From contig OY829383.1 of the NCBI GenBank assembly GCA_963691835.1, positions 4,774,001-4,838,000 on the forward strand: a DNA stretch of 64,000 bases, given 5' to 3'. Position numbers and translations under genes: made by a program. Positions 36,245 to 43,917 of this stretch are shown here, in pieces; within the stretch, counting starts at the first letter, position 1, and every line of letters begins with the position of its first letter. Below the pieces are notes generated by a model. That model ran no database searches. It saw nothing but the letters and a program-made list of their open reading frames with translations, and was not told where the DNA came from. The DNA is from G963691835 sp963691835 (GTDB lineage: Bacteria > Pseudomonadota > Alphaproteobacteria > Thalassobaculales > Thalassobaculaceae).

Positions 36245-37396
36245 ATGCGCGTCTTGATGGCGCACGAACAGTATCGACGACCAGGCGGCGAAGACATGGC
36301 TTTCCTGATGGAAGTCGCTCAACTCCGTGAGCGTGGTGTGGCTGTATCGACCTTGCAGGCTGACAACAGCGAGATTATCGGCGATGGCACCGCGCGGGAT
36401 GCACTGAATGCGATTTGGTCACGCAAGAGCTACGCGCGGATGGCGGAGGCAATTGATCGCTTTCAACCGGATCTCTTGCATGTACATAACTTCTTCCCAA
36501 TCCTTTCCCCATCAATACATGCGTCGGCAAAGGCAAAGGGTATTCCGGTGGTGCAGACTCTGCACAACTACCGCCTGATATGCCCGAATGCGCAGCTCAT
36601 GAGAAACCGAGAACCGTGTGATCTCTGTGTTGGTCGTCGCGTGAAGTGGCCTGCCGTTCGCTATGGCTGCTATCGCAAAAGCCGTCGCGCAAGCGCCGCT
36701 GTCGCAGCAATGACCGGCGTCCACCACGTTCTGGGAACCTTCCAGAAAGATATCAACCAGTTCATAGCGCTGACCCACAGTGCGGCCAACATCTTTGTGG
36801 CAGGAGGATTGCCGATAGACCGGATCGCCGTAGTTCCCCACGCAGTCAACGACCCTGGCGCCCGCGTCGACTACAAAGATCGTCGTGGGGGTCTGTTCGT
36901 TGGCCGTCTGAGCGAGGAGAAGGGCCTGGACGTTGTCCTGCGTGCCTGGCACGAGATCGAGGTGCCACTGACAATCATGGGGGATGGTCCCGAAAGGCCT
37001 CGCCTCGAAGCCATAGCACCGCCGAACGTCCGGTTTTTAGGCCATCAATCGCAGGATGCCGTCTCGGACGCAATGCGGTCGGCGGCTCTTTTGGTCTTTC
37101 CTTCCCTGTGGCGGGAGCCCTTTGGCTTAACTGTTGTTGAGGCGTTTTCTCATGGGCTTACCGTTTTGTCGGCTCAAGGTGCGGTCGACGACCTTGTAGT
37201 GCCCGGTGTGACGGGAGAACGAGCGCCTCCGGGAGATTTTGCTGCGTGGCGTGACATGGCAACAAAACTGTTTAGCGAACCGGACCGACTAAACGCACTC
37301 GGTCAAGGAGCGCGTGCCGAATATGAAGCGCGCTACACACCAGATAGGGTGGTGGCCCGTCGGCTGGCACTCTACGAACAGCTCCTTTCAGCGTGA
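36245..37396 (+). CDS. GT4-type glycosyltransferase
   Basis: A 383-residue GT-B enzyme. The N-terminus has MRVLMAHEQYRRPGGEDMAF, then FQPDLLHVHNFFPILSPSI and VVQTLHNYRLICPNAQLM. A Cys pair (REPCDLCVGRRVKW) is typical of this subfamily. The donor domain has GLFVGRLSEEKGLDVVLRAW, MGDGPERPRLE and LWREPFGLTVVEAFSHGLTV with the two Glu residues. AAGGTGG precedes the ATG. The stop overlaps the start of the WecG-like gene. Confidence 0.87.
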   Translation: MRVLMAHEQYRRPGGEDMAFLMEVAQLRERGVAVSTLQADNSEIIGDGTARDALNAIWSRKSYARMAEAIDRFQPDLLHVHNFFPILSPSIHASAKAKGIPVVQTLHNYRLICPNAQLMRNREPCDLCVGRRVKWPAVRYGCYRKSRRASAAVAAMTGVHHVLGTFQKDINQFIALTHSAANIFVAGGLPIDRIAVVPHAVNDPGARVDYKDRRGGLFVGRLSEEKGLDVVLRAWHEIEVPLTIMGDGPERPRLEAIAPPNVRFLGHQSQDAVSDAMRSAALLVFPSLWREPFGLTVVEAFSHGLTVLSAQGAVDDLVVPGVTGERAPPGDFAAWRDMATKLFSEPDRLNALGQGARAEYEARYTPDRVVARRLALYEQLLSA

Positions 37397-38169
37397 CTGA
37401 GGGATCCGTGACACCGCAGAGGATCGATATACTTACGGCCCCGATCGATATGCTCACCCTGGAGCAAGCGGTGTCCAACATCGAAGGTTGGATCCGCACC
37501 GACGCCCGAAGGTATGTCTGCCATGTCGATGCTCGGCTGGTGCTGGCGGCCCGCGACGACCCGGACGTTCGCCAAGCCCTGGCGGGCGCCGGCATATCCG
37601 GCCCCGATGGCATACCACTGGTCTGGATCGGACGCGCGCGCGGTCACGCCGTAGGTCGGATCTATGGTCCAGATTTCATGGAGGCGGTATTCGAGGCAAC
37701 CTCGGCTTGGAAGGATCGACGTTGTCGTCATGTCCTTTTCGGGTCGACACGCCAAGTCGCTGAGCGCCTTCGAGAGCGTTTAATCGCTCGCCATGGAGAT
37801 CGCTCTGACATCGCCGTCGTTGCAGCGCCATTCGGCGAAGAGAGCGCGCTAGAGAGTGACGAGATCTACGAACGGATCAACCTCTTGGAACCCGACATTG
37901 TATGGGTAGGGCTAGGAGCGCCTCGCCAAGAATTATGGATGGCTCGAAGCCGGGACCGCCTCGCTGCACCGGTTTTGCTCGGCGTTGGCGCAGCGTTCGA
38001 TTTCCTCTCGGGAAACAAGAGACAGGCGCCGAAGTGGGTTCGCCGCTCGGGGTTGGAATGGTTGTTCAGATTGGCCATGGAACCAGGCCGTCTCTGGTCG
38101 CGTTACAGCGCTACGGTTCCCCGTTTTGCTTACTTGGCAATTCTTGAGCAGATGAAGCGCCGTCCGTAG
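37393..38169 (+). CDS. WecG/TagA/CpsF family glycosyltransferase
   Basis: A 258-residue GT26-type enzyme that transfers an N-acetyl-mannosamine-like residue to a lipid-linked sugar. Typical motifs are DIVWVGLGAPRQELWMARSR, then VLLGVGAAFDFLSGNKRQAP and KWVRRSGLEWLFRLAMEPGR. The Asp in GPDGIPLVWIGR is the likely base. The GTG start overlaps the stop of the upstream GT4 gene. The end overlaps the convergent ligase-like gene by 59 bp. Confidence 0.9.
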   Translation: MTEGSVTPQRIDILTAPIDMLTLEQAVSNIEGWIRTDARRYVCHVDARLVLAARDDPDVRQALAGAGISGPDGIPLVWIGRARGHAVGRIYGPDFMEAVFEATSAWKDRRCRHVLFGSTRQVAERLRERLIARHGDRSDIAVVAAPFGEESALESDEIYERINLLEPDIVWVGLGAPRQELWMARSRDRLAAPVLLGVGAAFDFLSGNKRQAPKWVRRSGLEWLFRLAMEPGRLWSRYSATVPRFAYLAILEQMKRRP

Positions 38170-39532
38170 GTACTCGGGATCTACGACGGGGCATGGCCCA
38201 TGACTGCCCAACGGCAACACCGAGGATGGTCATCCATACTGTCGTTACTGCCGGGATCTGCAAACTGAAGTCGACGAGCGCGTGGGTGGACACCAGACCA
38301 CACGCCGCTAGCCCCGCGCCCGGGTAGGCTAAATCCCGGCGACGCACCGCCAATCCACGAACACACAATCCGGCCAGCCATGCTAAAGAGAAGAGCACCA
38401 TTCCAGCGGCGACCAAACCCAACTCTAGAGTTAGTTCCAGGTAGCCGTTATGCGCTTCTGTCCAAATCTGGGTGACAGTATAGGGGCGCGCCTCGGCAAA
38501 GACGGGCGCAAAAGATCCGAGCCCATGTCCAAGCCAAGGCCTCTCGGCAATGAGTGCTACAACGATCTCATACACCCGGTGACGGTCGTCCGCGCCTGCG
38601 ATCGAATACCAGACGGTTGATAAAGCGAAGCCCGCTATCGCCCATCCGAGCACGAAAAGAACAAGCAAGGTAGCGATCGCTCGCGCTCTCGCAGCCCCAG
38701 GCTCCGTCACAGCGACCAACATGGTGCCACCGAAGACCAGAAGCCCACAGGCCACAGCGACCAGCCCTGCTCGGGAACTGGTGGCGAGAAGAGCGGTTAG
38801 CAGTACCAGAACAACTGCCGCATACCCGAGAAGACCGGACCATTTGAGTCTCCCGAGCTGTCCCCTGGAACGGCTGAAATAGAGAGCGAAGGACGCACAA
38901 GCGCACAGCAGTCCGAGGCCCAGATAAGTAGCGAAGTGGTTAGGGTTGATGAAAGTACCCGTCAATTCGCCCTGGTAGGCGAACTTCTCGCGGCCCAAGA
39001 CTGTGTCTCCACCAATGGTTAGAGCAACCAGGCCATACAATGCGTAGAGAGCTGTCGATACGAGAATTATATCGAGCAACAGGCTCGCGCGCCCACGAGA
39101 GCGGCCATACTGAAGAGCAATCCAGAATACCGCCCCATACACCAAGAACAGCATCAGTTCTGTCCGTGCAGCGCCAAGATCAACAGCGACGCGCCCCACG
39201 AAATTCGCTGGCTGCGCCACCGCGGCGGCGGCCACGGACCAGACCGGATGCGACCAACTGTCCGGTAGAAAGGTAGAGGTCTGTAGGACGGCCCAGGCGA
39301 GAGACAGCCCCACGAGAGTGGCGGGGGGTGCCAAGGCCCTATAGAGGTTGCGGGGGATTATGCTTCGGTTCGTATTGGCCCAGGGAATCAAAAGCACGAG
39401 AATACCGACTGTGACGGCCAAGACCGACCAACTCCATGGTCGATTTGCACCAAGCGGCAGAGGGCAAATTGAAATCACAGCAGCGAAGGCCCAGAAATGA
39501 ATAGTTCGCCGGACCTGCATCCCCCGCTCCAA
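38111..39532 (-). CDS. O-antigen ligase family protein (WaaL/Wzy type)
   Basis: A 473-residue membrane protein with around twelve segments. The Wzy_C loop is clear: RPWLGHGLGSFAPVFAEARP, then TEAHNGYLELTLELGLVAAG, where the His-Asn-Gly-Tyr motif is characteristic. It probably ligates or polymerises glycan in the periplasm. It is a second such protein in the locus (the other is at 32011), so one may act as polymerase and one as ligase. Its last 59 bp overlap the convergent WecG-like gene. Confidence 0.85.
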   Translation of the reverse strand: MERGMQVRRTIHFWAFAAVISICPLPLGANRPWSWSVLAVTVGILVLLIPWANTNRSIIPRNLYRALAPPATLVGLSLAWAVLQTSTFLPDSWSHPVWSVAAAAVAQPANFVGRVAVDLGAARTELMLFLVYGAVFWIALQYGRSRGRASLLLDIILVSTALYALYGLVALTIGGDTVLGREKFAYQGELTGTFINPNHFATYLGLGLLCACASFALYFSRSRGQLGRLKWSGLLGYAAVVLVLLTALLATSSRAGLVAVACGLLVFGGTMLVAVTEPGAARARAIATLLVLFVLGWAIAGFALSTVWYSIAGADDRHRVYEIVVALIAERPWLGHGLGSFAPVFAEARPYTVTQIWTEAHNGYLELTLELGLVAAGMVLFSLAWLAGLCVRGLAVRRRDLAYPGAGLAACGLVSTHALVDFSLQIPAVTTVWMTILGVAVGQSWAMPRRRSRVPTDGASSAQELPSKQNGEP

Positions 39533-39640
39533 AGTGACTCTTCATGAGATTGGCCCAATCAAGACACCCACTGTGTACGAGATCAACAAATCTAACTGTA
39601 GGTCGGGCGCCCAAATGGGGCTGAAGGCGGAAAACGAACG

Positions 39641-41149
39641 ATGAGCGGTGCGTTCGTCACTGCCGTACGGTGGAACTATCTGCTCCAGTTTGCCGGTCTA
39701 ATTTTGCGTATCGGCTTTGCGGCCATCCTAGCGCGTCTGCTCGCACCAGAAGACTACGGGCTGGTCGCTGCAGCAGTCGCGTTGTTGCGGTTTCTCGAAT
39801 ACATTCGCGATCTTGGACTGTCATCCGCGCTTGTACAGAGCCCCGAGCTCGACACAAAAATTGACGCGCCCGTCGCCTTTCTTTTCTTGGTTTCAGCCCA
39901 GACCATCCTGGTTGTTGGGCTACTATCGGCGATGCCGCTGCTCAGCGCCGGTCCATTTCAGTCCATCGGCGCCAACGGCTCGATCCTACTTGCCCTGGCG
40001 GCATTTGGGATCGCGAGCGCGGGCGGTCAGGTTGCCCGCGCGATCCTTGTTAGACGCATGGAATTCCGACGCATCGCCGGCATCCATCTCCTTTGTTTGG
40101 GGGTCGGTCAAGGCTTCGTTACGATCCCGCTTGCCGTGCTGGATTTCGGCGCTTGGGCAATCGTTTGGGGAAGCGGTGCGCAGTCCGTCCTTACCGCCTT
40201 ACTGTGTTGGATGGCGGCTCCACATCCTTTGCTGCCGGCCGCTTGGCCATGGCAGCGCATCAGACACCTGGTCGTGCTGAGTGGCAGGTTCTCGGTTCTA
40301 CGGATCATGGATTCTGCCGGGTTGCACATGCTGCCGTTGTGGGTTGGTGGTTTGGTGGGCGTCGTTGGCCTCGGCTATTGGGATCGGGCCTGGATCCTGG
40401 CCGTCGTTCCAGTCGAGATGCTTGTGGCCGGCGCCGCCGGAGTGCTTTTCCCAGCATTGAGCCGGATGCAATCCGACTTGGACCGATTGCTTCAGTCCTG
40501 GCTGAGCATGCTGACCCTTTTCGTGGCTACGCTGAGCGCTGTTGCCATCGGCATGTCGATCGCTGCGACAAACCTTGTCGCCGTCATCCTCGGGCCCGAC
40601 TGGCTAGGCGTTTCGGGGCCACTTTCGGTACTCGTCCTATGGATGACGGTTCGGTCCGTTACTCTAGCCAACGGGCTGGTTTGCGAGGCGGTTGGGCAAC
40701 TAAACCTTCGGGCGTTGCATCAATGCGGGTATTTGATCGCATTGTGCCTCTGCCTCGTAGTGTTCCGGCCAGATACGGCGATGGCCGTTGCGACGATCCT
40801 CCTTGCGGTGGATACGGTGGCCCAAATCGTTCTGCTGGCCCTGATGCGTCGGGTCGTGCCACACCCACCCCTCATCGCGTTTCGGCGGATCGGCGTCGCC
40901 TTGAGCCTGTCGGTGCCGGTCGCCTGTGCAGCCCTGTTGGCCAGCTACGGCCAACTCATTCTAGGACCAGCCGGCACTCTAGTTTTGCAGATAGTCGCCT
41001 GTGCGCTCGCATTGCTTCTTGGTATCGTTTTGCACCCGTCGCGCACGCTTCGCCTGGAGTATGACCGCCGTGTATTGGCGGAGTTTCTCGGCGTCCCACT
41101 AGAATCAGGTTCTTTCCTGAGCAGTCTCAGGAGTTGGCTGAGGCGCTAA
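39641..41149 (+). CDS. Polysaccharide flippase (Wzx-like, MATE/MOP superfamily)
   Basis: A 502-residue protein with twelve to fourteen membrane segments that would flip the lipid-linked repeat unit across the inner membrane. The N-terminal RIGFAAILARLLAPEDYGLV, followed by FLEYIRDLGLSSALVQSPEL, is characteristic of the Polysacc_synt_3 group. GYWDRAWILAVVPVEMLVAG fits the middle of the fold. It starts about 110 bp from the divergent ligase gene. Confidence 0.87.
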   Translation: MSGAFVTAVRWNYLLQFAGLILRIGFAAILARLLAPEDYGLVAAAVALLRFLEYIRDLGLSSALVQSPELDTKIDAPVAFLFLVSAQTILVVGLLSAMPLLSAGPFQSIGANGSILLALAAFGIASAGGQVARAILVRRMEFRRIAGIHLLCLGVGQGFVTIPLAVLDFGAWAIVWGSGAQSVLTALLCWMAAPHPLLPAAWPWQRIRHLVVLSGRFSVLRIMDSAGLHMLPLWVGGLVGVVGLGYWDRAWILAVVPVEMLVAGAAGVLFPALSRMQSDLDRLLQSWLSMLTLFVATLSAVAIGMSIAATNLVAVILGPDWLGVSGPLSVLVLWMTVRSVTLANGLVCEAVGQLNLRALHQCGYLIALCLCLVVFRPDTAMAVATILLAVDTVAQIVLLALMRRVVPHPPLIAFRRIGVALSLSVPVACAALLASYGQLILGPAGTLVLQIVACALALLLGIVLHPSRTLRLEYDRRVLAEFLGVPLESGSFLSSLRSWLRR

Positions 41150-41226
41150 TGCAGCACGCGGCCCGCTAGACCCTGTAGGGAGGTGTCTGTATACATCGTC
41201 CTTGCGATCTCTCTCGGTTCCTTTGG

Positions 41227-42306
41227 ATGGCCACGATGTTGATGCGCTTTGTGTATCCTGGTTTGTTTGTAGCTGCGGCCTTGATAGTAACCTTCGTGGG
41301 ACCGGCGAGTGCGCAGTCACAATCCCTCCCCCCGGCGCTACAAGCGGCGGTTCAGTCGGGTTCGGCGGATCAGGTCTCGCAAACCATTGCATCGCTAAGC
41401 GGCGGAGATCCCTCTGTTGCCGCTGCGTTGTCAGCACAAGTCGTAGGCGCGGCCGAGCAGTTGGTTGCGTCCAACCCGCAGGCCGCCATGGAGGTAGCCA
41501 GCGGAGCCGTTAACGCGGTCGGCAGTACCGATGTGCAGCAATCCGCCCCTGACGCGACACAGACGGTCTTGGTCACCGCTGCTCGGATTTTTGTTTCGCC
41601 AGCAGCGTCCGGGGCATCAACCGACGCGGCGGCGAGCTTGGCCCAACAGACTCTCGCGGTGGCCACGCAGACCAACCAAGCGACAACGATCGGCCAGATC
41701 TCTGAGAACGTGGTGGCCTTGGCCGAGCGCGTTCTGCCGAGCGATCCGACAACGGCTGTCAGTTTGGCCGGTGTGGCCGTCGATGCGATCTCACCAACCG
41801 AGGTCACCAACGCTGTCCCGCCGCAGTCATCCAATGTTGTGACCACAGCATCGCGGATCATCGTTTCACCTGCGGCGCAACAAGCTGCGCCGGACCAGAC
41901 CGCACAGATTGCCTCCCAGACGGTCGCGATCGCGACAAGTCCATCCGTTTATGCTGCATCGCCGGAAGCCGCTGTACAAACAATGGCAAACAGTTACGCA
42001 GCAGCTACCAGTCCCGAGGTTACTGCAGTTTCGCCCGAGTCGCAGAACCAGGTACGGGATACACTGGTCGCGGCGCGCAGTTCGAACACGCTGAGTTCTG
42101 AAAACAGCGCGAACCCCGCTCAGGTCACTGCGATTCTTGGCGATGGCTCTACAAACGACTTGCCGACAACCCAGACGACAACCACCACAACGACCACCAC
42201 CACCACGACGGAGACAACAACGCCGGCAGTGTCAGCAGATTTTGGAACACCGACGGTTCCGGCACTGAACGAAACGATTGCGGTGACAAACGCCAGCTCA
42301 TCCTAG
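41227..42306 (+). CDS. Secreted Ala/Thr/Ser-rich repeat protein
   Basis: A 359-residue protein with a signal peptide (cleavage near GPASAQSQ) and no recognised family. The body is Ala/Ser/Thr/Val-rich and almost free of Cys and Trp. An internal duplication is visible: VTAARIFVSPAASGASTDAA against VTTASRIIVSPAAQQAAPDQ, each followed by a QQTLAVAT or SQTVAIAT segment about 100 residues apart. Near the C-terminus is a run of Thr residues with one Glu (QTTTTTTTTTTTTETTT). It could be a periplasmic or surface protein tied to the polysaccharide. The function is unknown. Confidence 0.65.
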   Translation: MATMLMRFVYPGLFVAAALIVTFVGPASAQSQSLPPALQAAVQSGSADQVSQTIASLSGGDPSVAAALSAQVVGAAEQLVASNPQAAMEVASGAVNAVGSTDVQQSAPDATQTVLVTAARIFVSPAASGASTDAAASLAQQTLAVATQTNQATTIGQISENVVALAERVLPSDPTTAVSLAGVAVDAISPTEVTNAVPPQSSNVVTTASRIIVSPAAQQAAPDQTAQIASQTVAIATSPSVYAASPEAAVQTMANSYAAATSPEVTAVSPESQNQVRDTLVAARSSNTLSSENSANPAQVTAILGDGSTNDLPTTQTTTTTTTTTTTTETTTPAVSADFGTPTVPALNETIAVTNASSS

Positions 42307-42331
42307 GATGTGGGTCTAAAGCCTCGATCTC

Positions 42332-43135
42332 ATGTTCGCATGGTCTCTTCCCGCGTGGGTTCGCACGGCGTTCTCTGGGTTCATGGCCGTGGACGTCCCC
42401 GCGGTGCCCTCTCAACTACCAGCAGACACCCGGGTCTATGCCGTCGGCGACATTCACGGCGAAAGCCTCGCTCTGGACCGGATGATGGAGGCCATTGCCC
42501 TCGATATTGAGCAATCCGAAACGGTAAACACCAACATTCTAGTGCTTCTCGGTGACTATATTGACCGTGGAAGAGACAGCAGGGGCGTGATCGACCGGTT
42601 GCTTGAAATCAAGAATGGGTCGACTGAACCACGATTTCTTCTTGGTAATCACGAACAAAGCCTGCTGCGCTTTCTCAGCGATCCCCATGATGCGGCAGAC
42701 TGGCTGTCTTTCGGAGGTCTATCTACAGCAGACTCGTATGGAGTCCGGTTGCCCCCTCCGCAGAACTCGGTTGATCTGGAGATATTTTGTGATGCATTGG
42801 ACGATGCAATCCCAACGAGTCACCGCGACTTTCTGCAGTCGTTGGAGCACTTCGTCGTTCTAGGAGACTATGTCTTCGTGCATGCGGGAATTCGACCACG
42901 CCTTGCTATGTCAGATCAGCGAATTGACGATTTGCTTTGGATCCGCGAGCCGTTCTTGGCCGCTCGGCATTTTGAAGGGCGATGCGTCGTCCATGGACAC
43001 ACGATTGAATCGGATCCGGTCGTCCTACCTCATCGGATCGGGTTAGACACCGGTGCCTATGCATCGGGTGTCCTATCTGCAGTTAGGCTTGAGGGAACGG
43101 ATGTCCGGGTACTCCAGGTCACCACACGGCCCTAG
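42332..43135 (+). CDS. PPP-type metallophosphoesterase (Ser/Thr phosphatase-like)
   Basis: A 267-residue phosphoesterase with the full PPP signature: GDIHGE, GDYIDRGRDSRG, LLGNHEQ and CVVHGHTIES, which bind two metals. Related proteins include PrpA/PrpB-type phosphatases and ApaH. Its place near the Wzc tyrosine kinase makes a regulatory dephosphorylation role possible, but no substrate can be read. It starts 25 bp after the repeat protein. Confidence 0.87.
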   Translation: MFAWSLPAWVRTAFSGFMAVDVPAVPSQLPADTRVYAVGDIHGESLALDRMMEAIALDIEQSETVNTNILVLLGDYIDRGRDSRGVIDRLLEIKNGSTEPRFLLGNHEQSLLRFLSDPHDAADWLSFGGLSTADSYGVRLPPPQNSVDLEIFCDALDDAIPTSHRDFLQSLEHFVVLGDYVFVHAGIRPRLAMSDQRIDDLLWIREPFLAARHFEGRCVVHGHTIESDPVVLPHRIGLDTGAYASGVLSAVRLEGTDVRVLQVTTRP

Positions 43136-43161
43136 AAACAACTAGTCCCCTGTAGAAGAGG

Positions 43162-43917
43162 TCATCTGGAGAATCTCTCAGCGGTCAGTTTGGCGAGGCG
43201 ATGGCGAATATCGGCTTGCGCCTCAGGCCATGGCGAGAGCGCTACGATCCCGATGTACCCTGCACCAAATCGATGGAGGTTCCCTGCCAGCCCCGACGGC
43301 TCCCAACGCCAATGCCCGTAAGCTTGAATGCCGAAAGCATCGCGTGACGGGACATCCATGTAAGGCCAGAGCGCTAGTCCCGCTTCCAAGCGTGGATAGA
43401 TCAAGTGGTAGTCGAAGGCGCCTGAGTAGACTGATAAACCCCATGCCTTTGCCGCGGTTATCAATCTTCCGCGCCCATAAAGATGGTAAGCGTATCGGTA
43501 CCAAGTCCAACTGTCGAGAGGAGCAGTACTCAAGGCACGCTCGTAGGACTTAAGGACGGAATCCATTTTCGCGTGACTGGCATCTGTCTCCACACGAAGG
43601 TCCGCACTGCCAATGCGTGCTGCCATGAGATGTGCTTGTCTGGTGACATTTGACCCAGCACTAAACTGAATCAATCGGCGTGTCAGGGCATCCGCGGGCG
43701 TAGCCTGGCCGTCTGCTCGGCGGCTGATTGCTTCTACGCCAGGGGCCGCCAACGCCAGGACAGACTCGACGACCGCCGACGGCGCGGCCAGCAGGATAAG
43801 GATCAGCCCAAGAATACCGGAGAACAAAGAAGCGCCTGCTTGCAAGCGCCGTGACGAAGTTTTGTTACCGCGTGTAGTAACCACGGTAGCGCCCCATGTA
43901 GTAGCCCACGTCCGCAT
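43162..43917 (-). CDS. Hypothetical protein with one membrane segment
   Basis: A 251-residue protein of unknown family. A membrane segment (LFSGILGLILILLAAPSAVV) near residue 35 is followed by a helical, TPR-like periplasmic part (VLKSYERALSTAPLDSWTWY, AYHLYGRGRLITAAKAW). The start at 43917 overlaps the wzc end by 53 bp. A TTG at about residue 25 would shorten the overlap. Co-transcribed with wzc, it may help polymer assembly. Confidence 0.6.
   Translation of the reverse strand: MRTWATTWGATVVTTRGNKTSSRRLQAGASLFSGILGLILILLAAPSAVVESVLALAAPGVEAISRRADGQATPADALTRRLIQFSAGSNVTRQAHLMAARIGSADLRVETDASHAKMDSVLKSYERALSTAPLDSWTWYRYAYHLYGRGRLITAAKAWGLSVYSGAFDYHLIYPRLEAGLALWPYMDVPSRDAFGIQAYGHWRWEPSGLAGNLHRFGAGYIGIVALSPWPEAQADIRHRLAKLTAERFSR

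Noticed and set aside
40093..41064. A 323-codon frame inside the flippase gene
   Set aside because: Out of frame with the flippase, Arg/Gly-rich and without membrane segments or motifs.
42149..42200. ACA/ACC/ACG-rich run resembling a short tandem repeat or CRISPR-like array
   Set aside because: It codes for the poly-Thr tract in frame, with no spacers or regular repeat unit.
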